A stretch of DNA of 64,000 nt from Hyphomicrobiales bacterium (GTDB lineage Bacteria > Pseudomonadota > Alphaproteobacteria > Rhizobiales > Xanthobacteraceae), in NCBI GenBank assembly GCA_009377755.1, contig WHTM01000028.1, positions 1-64,000 on the forward strand. The letters are read 5' to 3'. Of the stretch, positions 14,220-22,438 are shown piece after piece. A program made the position numbers and the translations under genes. The notes beneath the pieces are model-generated. The model saw nothing but the letters and a program-made list of their open reading frames with translations, ran no database searches and was not told the DNA's origin. Numbering within the stretch: the stretch's first letter is position 1; each line of letters starts with the position of its first letter.

Positions 14220-15230
14220 TCAGCCCTTCAGCCCGAACATCCTGATGGCATTGCCGTGGCAAATCTTCGCCATGTCGGTGGGCGGCAGATCGAGCGACTC
14301 CATCACCTCGATGGTGAGGCGGATGTACATCGTCCCCTTCTCCTTATCGAACGGGCAGTCGGACGCGAACAGCACATGGTCCGGCGTGAAGAAGGAGATG
14401 CCGCAGATCGTCGGGGCGCGCGCGCCAGCCAGCGCCGTGTCGCCGTAGAAGCCCTTGAAGTAGTCGAACGGCCGCTTCTTCAACCGCTTGAGCACCAGCG
14501 AATAATCCTCGTCCGAGGTGCGGGCGCCCATCTGATCCCAGCTGTGGCCGACGCGGCCCTCGAAATACGGAATGATGCCGCCGAGGTGATGGGTGATCAC
14601 CTTCAGGTTCGGATAGGTATCGATGATCCCGGAGAAGACGAGGCGCGCCAGCGCCGCGCCGGTCTCGAACGGCCAGCCGATCACGCTGTTGATCTCATAT
14701 TTCGAGTTTGTCTCGGTCTTGTAGTCGGCCATGTCGCGGGTGCGGATCGGATGCAGCAGGATCGGCCGCCCCGATTTCTCGATCACCTCGTAGATCGGCC
14801 AGAAGCGCTCCTCATCGAGCGGCGCGCCGTTGACGTTGGTATGAAGCTGGATGGCGTTGGCGCCGTCCTTGATCGCGCGTTCGGCTTCCTTCACCGCCGC
14901 ATCCGGCGCATTCATCGGCAGCGACGCGGCCCAGCCGACGAAGCGGTCGGGATACTTGGCACAAATCTCGGCGAGGCCATCGTTGCCCATGCTGGTGAAC
15001 TGCGGCGACTGGTCCGGACCCCAGAGGCGGTCGGTCGCCGGCATGCCAATCGAGAGGACCTGCGTGTAGTCGGGATACAGATCGACGATGCGCAGCCTAT
15101 CATCGATGTCGTAGAGCGCCGGAATTCCACGCACGCGCTTGCCGATGTCCTTCTGGCCGGCCGGCGTCTGCACCAAGGCGTCGAAGAACGGCTTGGAGAA
15201 AAAATGAGTGAAGGCATCGATGTAACGCAT
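14220..15230 (-). CDS. Amidohydrolase 2 family metal-dependent hydrolase/decarboxylase
   Basis: A 336-residue TIM-barrel enzyme of the ACMSD-like amidohydrolase-2 family. It has an initial metal-site region YIDAFTHFF in which the usual HxH is reduced to one His, then LLHPIRT, ITHHLGG and a late Asp in FASDCPFD. Relatives decarboxylate or hydrolyse aromatic acids and their ring-cleavage products. GGGAG nine bases before ATG 15230 supports the start. It is divergent from a second family member, with a 175-base shared promoter region. Confidence 0.8.
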   Translation of the reverse strand: MRYIDAFTHFFSKPFFDALVQTPAGQKDIGKRVRGIPALYDIDDRLRIVDLYPDYTQVLSIGMPATDRLWGPDQSPQFTSMGNDGLAEICAKYPDRFVGWAASLPMNAPDAAVKEAERAIKDGANAIQLHTNVNGAPLDEERFWPIYEVIEKSGRPILLHPIRTRDMADYKTETNSKYEINSVIGWPFETGAALARLVFSGIIDTYPNLKVITHHLGGIIPYFEGRVGHSWDQMGARTSDEDYSLVLKRLKKRPFDYFKGFYGDTALAGARAPTICGISFFTPDHVLFASDCPFDKEKGTMYIRLTIEVMESLDLPPTDMAKICHGNAIRMFGLKG

Positions 15231-15405
15231 GCGTTTGCTCCCTACGATCCGGCGACGAGATCGCGCGGACCATGGCCGAGCAACACGACCGTGACAACCG
15301 CGATCCGGGAATGGCGACCGTGCGGACACAATTCGCGCAGCGGTTGACCCGGCCCCCTGCCCTCACCAGACTGTCGTTGCTCGCCGAGGCAGAGGAGAAG
15401 GTCAC

Positions 15406-16374
15406 GTGATCATCGAATGGCACACCCATGTCTATCCGCCGGAAGAGGCAAACGACTCTCCGACCTGGGACGGCCGGGACGGTCCATCCTGGGAGGGGCG
15501 CTGCCCGATGACCATCGAGAACGTGCTCGATGCCCACTACAAGAACAACATCGACGTCACCGTCATCAGCAACGCCTCGCACTACATGCGCGGCAAGCCG
15601 GTGAACCAGGAGCTGTCCTCGATCCAGCGCTGGACCGACTACGCGACCGAATTGCAGAACACCCACAAGGGCATCGTCTACGGCCTGGCGACCATCCTCC
15701 CATGCGGCGGGCCGGCGATGATCAGGGAAGCGGAGCGCGCCATCCGCGACTGCGGCCTCAAGGGTCTGTTCATCCACTCCAACCACAAGGGACACTATCC
15801 CGACGACGACGAGGCGCGCCCGTTCTGGGAACTGGCGCAGGACCTCGACGTGCCGGTGATGATCCATCCGCCGCATATCGGATTCGGCGAGGAGCGGATG
15901 CGGGAATACCGCCTCGCGTCGAGCGTCGGCCGGCCGTTCGACCTATGCCTGGCGCTGTCGCGGATCATCGTGCGCGGCATTCTCGAAGATTTTCCGCGGG
16001 TGAAGCTGGTAAGCTCGCATGGCGGCGGCGGCATCTGTGAGGTGATCGGCCGCATGGATTACGCCTACGAATTGCAGGACGAGGCGTATTTCCTCGGCTC
16101 CTACGCGCCGATGAAGATCAAGCATAAGCCGAGCCACTATCTGAAAATGATCTACGCGGACACCGTCACGTATCATACGCCGGCGGTACGGCTGGTGCTC
16201 GATACGCTCGGGCCCGATCACGTGCTCTACGGCAGCGACGCCCCGCCGCTGACCTCGCTGCGCCCGCGGGCGATCAAGCTGATCCAAGACCTCGACATCC
16301 CCAAGCCGCAGCACGAGAAGATTTTCTGGAGGAACGCGGCGAAGCTGTTGAAGCTGCCGATGGCGGACGCGTAG
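15406..16374 (+). CDS. Amidohydrolase 2 family protein, GTG start
   Basis: A 322-residue TIM-barrel enzyme with a complete N-terminal HTH motif (IIEWHTHVYPP), VMIHPPHIG, VSSHGGGG and the late YGSDAPP Asp, so all metal ligands of the family are present, unlike its divergent neighbour. A purine-rich GAGGAGAAGG precedes GTG 15406. The two divergent amidohydrolases probably act in the same aromatic or cyclic-acid pathway; the substrate cannot be told from sequence. Confidence 0.82.
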   Translation: MIIEWHTHVYPPEEANDSPTWDGRDGPSWEGRCPMTIENVLDAHYKNNIDVTVISNASHYMRGKPVNQELSSIQRWTDYATELQNTHKGIVYGLATILPCGGPAMIREAERAIRDCGLKGLFIHSNHKGHYPDDDEARPFWELAQDLDVPVMIHPPHIGFGEERMREYRLASSVGRPFDLCLALSRIIVRGILEDFPRVKLVSSHGGGGICEVIGRMDYAYELQDEAYFLGSYAPMKIKHKPSHYLKMIYADTVTYHTPAVRLVLDTLGPDHVLYGSDAPPLTSLRPRAIKLIQDLDIPKPQHEKIFWRNAAKLLKLPMADA

Positions 16375-16408
16375 GGGCGACCCTTGTGATCGCTCGCATC
16401 GTTCGCCG

Positions 16409-16495
16409 ATCCGGGACCCAGGAGAAACCTCGCCGCGGCGCAAGCCGTGTCTCAAGATTGCGCTGCGCGAGTCTCGCGCTGGGTCCCGGGTCGCG
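16409..16495. repeat. Palindromic repeat, CCGGGACC family
   Basis: CCGGGACCCAG near the left end pairs with CTGGGTCCCGG near the right end. The inner about 65 bases (GGAGAAACCTCGCCGCGG onward) recur at 17366-17433. One of several intergenic palindromes in this window with GGTCCCGG ends. Confidence 0.7.
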
Positions 16496-16562
16496 CCGCA
16501 TGGCCGAAGACCTCGGGGAATTCGGCTTGCAGGAAGTCGAATTGCGACATTGGCGGCAGGCC

Positions 16563-16901
16563 TCAGGCCGCCGGAGCGATCGCGCGCACTTCGAGATGCA
16601 CGCCCGTCTTCTCCTGCAGCACGCTGATGACGCCCGAAAGATTGGCCGCGGTGGGATTGCCATTCGGTCCGAACATGCGCATCAGGCTCTTAGGCGGTGT
16701 GCCGGTGGCCTCGGCCAGCGCTGCGAAGCCGACGGTCGCGTTGATAAAGTCGCGCAGCACCGCACGCGCCGTATCGGAGTCTCCCGAGATCAGCGTCTGC
16801 ACGGCTTCCTGAAGCAGCGCCTGCCGAAATTCCGGATCGGATTCGATTCTGGACTTGACGAAATCCTTGAAACTGCGGGTCAGAACCATGTGCGGCCTCA
16901 T
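16563..16901 (-). CDS. HTH antitoxin, HigA-like addiction-module antidote
   Basis: A 112-residue antidote of the family paired with RelE/HigB-type killers. The helix-turn-helix is around FAALAEATGTPPKSLMRMFG, followed by NPTAANLSGVISVLQEKTG. Its ATG at 16901 overlaps the toxin TGA (ATGA), while an internal ATG four codons later is an alternative start. It neutralises the toxin and, with it, represses the operon. Confidence 0.82.
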   Translation of the reverse strand: MRPHMVLTRSFKDFVKSRIESDPEFRQALLQEAVQTLISGDSDTARAVLRDFINATVGFAALAEATGTPPKSLMRMFGPNGNPTAANLSGVISVLQEKTGVHLEVRAIAPAA

Positions 16902-17224
16902 CCGATACGTGTCGCTTTTCGGCCCTTGTATTCAGCCCACCGCGCCTTGGCGGCTGCGATATCTTCGCTCTGTCGCTTCTTCGTGCCGCCGCCGAGCAGG
17001 ATGACGAGCGTCTGGCCCTCCTGTCCGAAATAAACCCGGTAGCCCGGCCCCCAATCCAGCTTTAGCTCGGTGACCCCTTTGACGTGAGAGCGATTTCCGC
17101 GCGCCAGCCGGGACAAAGCAATGGTGACCTTGGCCTGCGCTTGCCTGTCGAGCGAAGCAAACCACCTTTCGAACGGAACGCGGCCGCTCCGCTCGACGAA
17201 CGACCTCATCTCCAGCTCAGGCAT
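16898..17224 (-). CDS. RelE/HigB-like toxin (addiction module killer protein)
   Basis: A 108-residue protein of the RelE/ParE fold: a helix FERWFASLDRQAQAKVTIAL, a basic RLARGNRSHVKGV segment and a core ELKLDWGPGYRVYFGQEG, then strand TLVILLGGGTKKRQ. Such toxins cleave mRNA at the ribosome. Toxin-first order is usual for HigBA. The upstream palindrome at 17227-17244 is a likely operator. Confidence 0.83.
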   Translation of the reverse strand: MPELEMRSFVERSGRVPFERWFASLDRQAQAKVTIALSRLARGNRSHVKGVTELKLDWGPGYRVYFGQEGQTLVILLGGGTKKRQSEDIAAAKARWAEYKGRKATRIG

Positions 17225-17226
17225 TG

Positions 17227-17244
17227 GGTATCATATAAGTTACC
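17227..17244. promoter_or_regulatory. Candidate HigBA operator palindrome
   Basis: GGTATCATATAAGTTACC has arms GGTATC/GTTACC (five of six pairs) around an AT-rich centre. It lies a few bases upstream of the toxin ATG in an AT-rich island that probably also holds the -10 region. Its size and place suit autorepression by the toxin-antitoxin complex. Confidence 0.5.
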
Positions 17245-17365
17245 AATCCGCAATGAGGTTTCCGAGCCCGGTTACGCCCCCGCTGCCGCATGCGGCCAGC
17301 CAAATGTGGGCAACGCTTGCAGACTTGCTGTGACATCGTGACTCGCACCTACTCGACCGCCTCGC

Positions 17366-17450
17366 CAGGAGAACCTCGCCGCGGCGCAAGCCGCGTCTCA
17401 AGATTGCGCTGCGCCCAGTCTCGCGCTGGGTCGCGTTTCGCTCGCCTACG
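17366..17450. repeat. Second copy of the CCGGGACC-family inner segment
   Basis: About 65 bases from 17366 repeat the inner part of 16409-16495 with few changes (GGAGAACCTCGCCGCGG, then CTCAAGATTGCGCTGCGC). The element runs into the last codons of the molybdenum hydroxylase gene, whose C-terminal residues may therefore derive from the repeat. Confidence 0.65.
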
Positions 17451-19845
17451 CTCGCTGCACTTGCCCGGGACACGAGGCCTTCGCCGCCTGGATCGCCTGC
17501 CACACGCGCGCCGGCGTCGCCGGCATGTCCAATTGCGTGACGCCGAGCGGCTTGAGCGCGTCGACGATCGCGTTGAGCACCGCCGGCACCGCGCCGACCG
17601 TTCCCGCCTCGCCGACGCCCTTGACCCCGAACACATTGGTCGCGGTCGGCACCGAGTTGCTGTGGATGTCGAGATACGGAAAGTCGTGCGCCCGCGGCAT
17701 GCCGTAGTCCATGTAGGACGCGGTGACCATCTGGCCCCCCGCATCGTACTCGATCGACTCCATCAGCACCTGCCCGAGCCCCTGGGCGATGCCGCCGTGG
17801 ATCTGGCCCTTCACCAGCATCGGATTGACCATGGTGCCGACATCGTCGACCACGACGTAGCGCACCACGTCCACCTTGCCGGTCTCGGGGTCGACCTCGA
17901 CCTCGCAGACGTGGCAGCCGTTCGGATAGGTGATGTTGTCGGGCGCGATCATCGCCGACGCCCACAGCCCGACCTCCTCGCCGACCGGCAGACCGTGCGG
18001 GCGGTAGCTCAGCTTGGCCACGTCCTCGATCCGCACCTGACGGTCGGTGCCGGTGACCTTGAAGCTGCCTTTGTCGAAAACGATGTCGGCGGCAGCGGCT
18101 TCCAGCATGTGCGACGCGACCATCCGGCCGCGCTCGATAATCTTGTCGGACGCCACCTTCATCGAGGTGCCGCCGACGATCATGGAACGCGAGCCGAAGG
18201 TTCCCACGCCGTGGGCTACCAGATCGGTGTCGCCCCACAGCACGCGCACACGCTCCGGATCGAGGCCGAGCAAGGTATGCGCCATCTGCCGGAATGCCGT
18301 CTCGTGTCCCTGACCATGGTTGTGGGTGCCGAGCAGGACCGTCAGGTTGCCGCCCGGATCGAACCGCATTTCGGCATATTCCTCGCTCGGGCGGCCGAAC
18401 GGACCGGCGGCGACTTCGATCGCATTGACGACGCTCAGTCCACGCAGCTTGCCGTTCGTCTCGGACTCCTGCCGGCGCTTGGCGAAGCCGTTCCAGTCGG
18501 CGGCCTCGATTGCGAGATCCATGTTCTTCTCGAACTCGCCGCAGTCGTAGGTGAAGACGAGGCCCGTCTTGTAGGGCATCGCATCCGGCGGAATGAGATT
18601 ACGGCGTCTGATCTCGACCGGCTCGATGCCGAGCGTGTCGGCGGCGACATCGATGATCTGCTCGATCGCTAGGGTCGCCTCGGGACGGCCGGCGCCGCGA
18701 TACGGCGACATCGGCCCGGTATTGGTGAAATACGCCGTCACCTCCGAGCAGATCGCAGGCGTGCGGTAGACGCCCGCGATGCCGCCGATATTGTTCGCCG
18801 GCGGCAAAGTCGTGCTGAGGCCGAGATAGGCCCCGACGTTGGCAAGGACCTTGGCGCGAAGCCCGAGGAAGATTCCGTCCTTGTCGAGCGCCAGCTCGAC
18901 CAGCCAGTGGCTGTCGCGGCCGTGATAGTCCGACAGGAACGACTCGCTGCGCGTCGCGGTCCAGCGCACCGGCCGTCCGACTTTCCGCGACGCCCACAGG
19001 CACAGCATGTACTCCGGATAATGCGCGCCCTTCATCCCGAAACCGCCGCCGACGTCGAGCGATACGACCCGCAGCTTGTGAATCGGGATGTGCAGCACAT
19101 GTTCTGCGATCTCGTTGCGAATCCGATGCGGTACCTGCGTCCCGGCATGCAGCGTGTACCGATCCTCGACCGGATCGTAGAGACCGACGGCGTTGCGCGG
19201 CTCCATCGCATTCGTGGAAACCCGGGTGACGCGGTGGTCGGTGCGCACGACATGCGCCGCGCGGGCAAAGGCTTCGTCCACCGCCTTCACATTGCCGTTC
19301 CGGACCACGTAGCAGACATTGTCAGGTGCGTGTTGCGGCCAAATCCTCGGCGCTTCGGCCTTTGCCGCCTCGGCAGCGGTGGTGATGCACGACTTGTCCT
19401 CATACTCGACGACCACCAGATCGGCCGCTTCCTGGGCAGCGTAAAGTGTGTCGGCGACGACGGCGACGACGGCATCGCCGACGAAGCGCACCTCGTCGAC
19501 GGCAAGCACGTGATAGGGCGGACGCGGCATCGGCGAGCCATCGGCGAGCTTACGTTCGACGCCGCAATTGATCAGCCCAAGCCCATCGGCGACCGAGTCG
19601 GGCCCGGTCAGCACGGCGAGAACGCCCGGAACGGAGCGCGCCCCCGCGGCGTCGATGCTGACGACGCGCGCTGCGGCGCGGGTCGAACGCATGACAACGA
19701 GATGCGCCTCACCTGGAAAATGATGATCATCGGTATAGCGGCCGGCGCCGCGGACCAGTCGCAGGTCCTCGTATCGCGGCAATGGAGCGCCGATGCCGAC
19801 GTCGTCCGCGGTCATGGCCTGTTCCGTCTCACCCTGTCCACTCAT
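17446..19845 (-). CDS. Xanthine dehydrogenase/CO dehydrogenase-family molybdopterin-binding large subunit
   Basis: A 799-residue molybdenum hydroxylase large subunit. It begins with IGAPLPRYEDLRLVRGAGRY, then a Moco-binding core with GGGFGMKG, SPYRGAGRPEATLAIEQIID and GTHNHGQGHET, and the catalytic Glu in GVKGVGEAG. The active-site loop is PYRGAGR rather than AYxCSFR, so it is a form II (non-CO) enzyme, likely hydroxylating an aromatic or N-heterocyclic substrate. The FAD and 2Fe-2S subunits are not adjacent, which is unusual. ATG 19845 is chosen over 19977 as it matches family starts. Confidence 0.88.
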   Translation of the reverse strand: MSGQGETEQAMTADDVGIGAPLPRYEDLRLVRGAGRYTDDHHFPGEAHLVVMRSTRAAARVVSIDAAGARSVPGVLAVLTGPDSVADGLGLINCGVERKLADGSPMPRPPYHVLAVDEVRFVGDAVVAVVADTLYAAQEAADLVVVEYEDKSCITTAAEAAKAEAPRIWPQHAPDNVCYVVRNGNVKAVDEAFARAAHVVRTDHRVTRVSTNAMEPRNAVGLYDPVEDRYTLHAGTQVPHRIRNEIAEHVLHIPIHKLRVVSLDVGGGFGMKGAHYPEYMLCLWASRKVGRPVRWTATRSESFLSDYHGRDSHWLVELALDKDGIFLGLRAKVLANVGAYLGLSTTLPPANNIGGIAGVYRTPAICSEVTAYFTNTGPMSPYRGAGRPEATLAIEQIIDVAADTLGIEPVEIRRRNLIPPDAMPYKTGLVFTYDCGEFEKNMDLAIEAADWNGFAKRRQESETNGKLRGLSVVNAIEVAAGPFGRPSEEYAEMRFDPGGNLTVLLGTHNHGQGHETAFRQMAHTLLGLDPERVRVLWGDTDLVAHGVGTFGSRSMIVGGTSMKVASDKIIERGRMVASHMLEAAAADIVFDKGSFKVTGTDRQVRIEDVAKLSYRPHGLPVGEEVGLWASAMIAPDNITYPNGCHVCEVEVDPETGKVDVVRYVVVDDVGTMVNPMLVKGQIHGGIAQGLGQVLMESIEYDAGGQMVTASYMDYGMPRAHDFPYLDIHSNSVPTATNVFGVKGVGEAGTVGAVPAVLNAIVDALKPLGVTQLDMPATPARVWQAIQAAKASCPGQVQRA

Positions 19846-20032
19846 TATCGATGTCCCAGTCCCTGTTACGTGATGTCCGACCCCTGTCCGTGCCCGAGGG
19901 GTGCAGCATCGTGCCCTTTCCCTGCCCTGCCGCGTACGACCTTGCAATGTGTTTCCCCCGGCCCCGAGAGGCCCCACAGCGGCGCGGTACCGCGCGGCGA
20001 GGAGTTCATGGCGCCGGCGACAATCGGCCCGG

Positions 20033-20345
20033 ATTGATTATCGACGTTGCCGAGGAGCAGATCGTCACCGACCCTCGCGCTGGCGAATTCGATCACCAAG
20101 CAGTTGCACCGTTTCAACATCAAGCTGGCGATCGACGATTTTGGTCGTGGCTACTCCTCGCTGGCGCGCCCGAAGGAATGCCGTTCGCCGAGCTGAAGGC
20201 CGATTGTCACCGACTGCGGGACAGACAAGCGGCTGTGCAAGACAGTAATCGATCTTGCCCACAATTTCGGCAGTATTGCTGTCGTCGGCCAGCCGATGCC
20301 GGAGGGACGGTTCGACTCATTATTGAAACAGCGGTCGCAGGGCCG
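20033..20345 (+). pseudogene. Decayed EAL-domain (c-di-GMP phosphodiesterase) fragment
   Basis: Three plus-strand frames together spell the end of an EAL domain: LIIDVAEEQIVTD, then, shifted, LHRFNIKLAIDDFGRGYSSL, then MPFAELKAD, then, shifted again, DKRLCKTVIDLAHNFGS and GQPMPEGRFDSLL. At least three frameshifts are needed, and the segment between NFGS and GQPMPEG, which should carry the AEGVE-like motif, is deleted. The remaining 19846-20032 and 20346-20494 show no gene that I can support. Confidence 0.7.
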
Positions 20346-20494
20346 CCTTAACAACAACGGCAGCGGGCCAAGTGCGACGCCGCAGGCGAGCAGGCAGCCG
20401 CGGCGCGCAAGGCCAACCTGCAACCATTGGATCAGCTCTAGACTCGGCCTGCTTCAGATTCACGCAGTCGGCTGCACCCACCAACGGCGAGCGG

Positions 20495-20800
20495 TCAATG
20501 CGTCCATCCGTCGCGGCGGGTATAGGCGAAGTTGTCGGCGTAGGCGATCGTCCGGCGTGAGGATTGCTTCGGCTCAACCACGCGATAAGTGATATTGGCC
20601 CGCTGGCAATAGGCGACAGCCTCATCCTTCGTATCGAATTGCAGCCGCACCTGCTGGCGCATGTCGCCGGAACTGGTCCAGCCCATAAGTGGCTCGATAT
20701 CGCGCCGCTGCTCGAGATCGAAATCGAGCACCCATTCCTTGGTCTTGGCGCTGCCTGACTGCATCGCAGTCTGCGCCGGCTTGTAGATGCGTGCGCTCAT
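20495..20800 (-). CDS. NADH dehydrogenase (complex I) accessory subunit, NDUFS4-like
   Basis: A 101-residue protein of the ETC complex I conserved-region family, the bacterial relative of mitochondrial NDUFS4. It begins ARIYKPAQTAMQSGSAKTKE and contains WVLDFD, LMGWTSSGDM and AYCQRANITYRVVEP. It is a peripheral matrix-arm subunit in alphaproteobacteria and mitochondria. GGAAG precedes ATG 20800. It stands alone, as is common for this accessory gene. Confidence 0.9.
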   Translation of the reverse strand: MSARIYKPAQTAMQSGSAKTKEWVLDFDLEQRRDIEPLMGWTSSGDMRQQVRLQFDTKDEAVAYCQRANITYRVVEPKQSSRRTIAYADNFAYTRRDGWTH

Positions 20801-20822
20801 CCGCTGCTTCCGTGGTTCGTCC

Positions 20823-20990
20823 TAGCGTGGTGGATTTGAAGTTCCTGCCCTCGTTGCGGCAAGCTCATCGCAGGAACTTCAAATCCAAAACCACACTAGA
20901 TTCATCAAGTTGCCAGTGTCGTTCCGATTCGGAAGTTCGCTCCGGAGCGGGCTGCAAACTCAAGCGAACTTCCGAAATCGCGACACTGGG
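20823..20990. repeat. CTAGTG-family palindrome array, two units
   Basis: Unit 1 (20823-20900) has CTAGCG...CACTAG ends and stem TGGATTTGAAGTTCCTGC with its near-complement. A 13-base linker ATTCATCAAGTTG follows. Unit 2 (20914-20990) has CCAGTG...CACTGG ends and stem CCGATTCGGAAGTTCGCT. The two units share the GAAGTTC core and size but differ in stem sequence. Confidence 0.85.
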
Positions 20991-21003
20991 TGCAAGGCTG
21001 TGC

Positions 21004-21080
21004 TGGTCGGGGCAGCAGGATTCGAACCTGCGACCTGCAGTACCCAAAACTGCCGCGCTACCAGGCTGCGCTATACCCCG
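21004..21080 (-). tRNA. tRNA-Pro (TGG)
   Basis: A 77-nt cloverleaf with acceptor CGGGGTA/TGCCCCG, encoded CCA, anticodon stem GCAGT/ACTGC around loop TTTGGGT (anticodon TGG), and T-arm GCAGGTTCGAATCCTGC. It lies downstream of the cold-shock and DUF192 genes in the same direction. Confidence 0.95.
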
Positions 21081-21148
21081 AACGCCGAGCGCCGAAATAC
21101 ACGGTTCCCCGCGGGCCAGCAAGTCGGCGACACCGGCCGCCGAGCCGT

Positions 21149-21622
21149 TCAGCGGCGGAACATCTGGTGCGCGACCCGATCCCCAGGCGCCAGCCCGAGC
21201 CGGCGGGCGGTCCCGGCGATCATCTCAAGCACCGCACGGACCGGAACACCCGAGGAGATCACCCGCTCCGAGAGCGGCTCTGTGTTCTGCGCGATCCGCG
21301 CTATGGTGCCGTCGCTGCGGATGAAAATCATGTCGAGCGAGATGTAAGTGTTGCGCATCCACATCCCGACGACCTGATCCTGCTTGAAATCAAACAGCAT
21401 GCCATGTCCAGACGGTAGCGATTTGCGGAACATCAGGCCGCGTGAGCGATCAGCATCGGTCGCGGCCATCTCGACAGCGAAGACATGGACGCCGGACTTG
21501 CTGGCGATCTCGAGAATCTGCGTCTCAGCGGCGGCGGTACGCCCCACCGTCCCGACCCAGACGAGCAAGGCCAGGGTCAACAGACCTGAAAAAGCCGATA
21601 AAGCCACGATGGTGCGATGCAT
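21149..21622 (-). CDS. DUF192 family exported protein
   Basis: A 157-residue protein with an N-terminal signal/anchor helix (about residues 5-27) and a DUF192 domain containing RSRGLMFRKSLPSGHGMLFD and GMWMRNTYISLDMIFI. Function in this family is unknown. It follows the cold-shock gene by a few bases, a pairing that I recall as conserved in alphaproteobacteria. The start is ATG 21622 or seven codons earlier. Confidence 0.85.
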   Translation of the reverse strand: MHRTIVALSAFSGLLTLALLVWVGTVGRTAAAETQILEIASKSGVHVFAVEMAATDADRSRGLMFRKSLPSGHGMLFDFKQDQVVGMWMRNTYISLDMIFIRSDGTIARIAQNTEPLSERVISSGVPVRAVLEMIAGTARRLGLAPGDRVAHQMFRR

Positions 21623-21664
21623 TACAGCGACGCTTAGCACGATCGCGTTGTAAGAGGCAGCCCG

Positions 21665-22342
21665 TTAGTGGGAGGCCGGACCGTACGGACCGGTCTCCGG
21701 CCGCACTTCGGTAGCCATCAGCCCTTTGGGGCCGGGCCCGAAACGGACCAGTATGATCTGCCCAGGCCGCAGTTCGGCAATGCCGTAGCGGCGCAGCGTC
21801 TCCATATGCACGAAGACGTCTGGCGTGCCCTCGCCGCGGGTGACAAAACCGAATCCACGCAGGCGGTTGAACCATTTCACTTGCGCCCGCTCGAATCCGC
21901 CGGTCGGCGTCACTGTAACATGCAGTCGTGGCGGCGGCATTTGCGCCGGGTGGATCGCTGTCGACTCGTCCATCGACAGGACGCGGAAGGCTTGCAGGCC
22001 CTTCGGCCGCTGCAGCACCTCGCACACGACCCGCGCACCCTCGTATGCGGTCTGGAATCCATCACGCCGCAGGCAAGTCACATGCAGCAGAATATCCCCC
22101 ATCCCGTTGTCGGGGACGATGAAGCCGAATCCCTTCGAGACATCGAACCACTTGATGACACCGGAGACCTCGATGACGGTAACGCCCTCCTCGGGGAGTC
22201 CACCCGCCGCGTCAGGTCCGAAGCCGTTTCCCGTGCCCGGGCTCTTTTGCTCAAATCCGTCCGACGCCATGACGCCGCTTGCCGCCGCTGTTTCTTCGCT
22301 TCTTCCGAGCGCTTCGCGAATCTCTGAAAATGAAGATAACAT
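21665..22342 (-). CDS. Double cold-shock-domain RNA-binding protein
   Basis: A 225-residue protein with two CSDs. The first has KWFDVSKGFGFIVPDNGMGD (about residues 64-83) and the second KWFNRLRGFGFVTRGEGTPD (about 155-174). Both keep the RNP1-like KGFGF/RGFGF and DI/DVF(L)H motifs. The first 55 residues are polar and disordered, so a start at the internal MASDGFE is possible. The role is RNA chaperone or regulator, operonic with DUF192. Confidence 0.9.
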   Translation of the reverse strand: MLSSFSEIREALGRSEETAAASGVMASDGFEQKSPGTGNGFGPDAAGGLPEEGVTVIEVSGVIKWFDVSKGFGFIVPDNGMGDILLHVTCLRRDGFQTAYEGARVVCEVLQRPKGLQAFRVLSMDESTAIHPAQMPPPRLHVTVTPTGGFERAQVKWFNRLRGFGFVTRGEGTPDVFVHMETLRRYGIAELRPGQIILVRFGPGPKGLMATEVRPETGPYGPASH

Positions 22343-22438
22343 CGGGCAGACTTTGTAAAAGCGGAAAATGCGCTGTCATGCAAATTCAGTGCGCGCCTGT
22401 GAACATCGTTGGATTGGTGAGCGGAATCCGTTGGCGAA

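Noticed and set aside
14022-15347. 441-codon plus-strand frame
   Set aside because: Starts inside the dehydrogenase gene and runs antisense to the amidohydrolase.
20823-20990. Considered as a CRISPR-like array or terminator pair
   Set aside because: Units are inverted repeats of different sequence, not identical direct repeats with unique spacers, and there are no cas genes; no T-tract follows.
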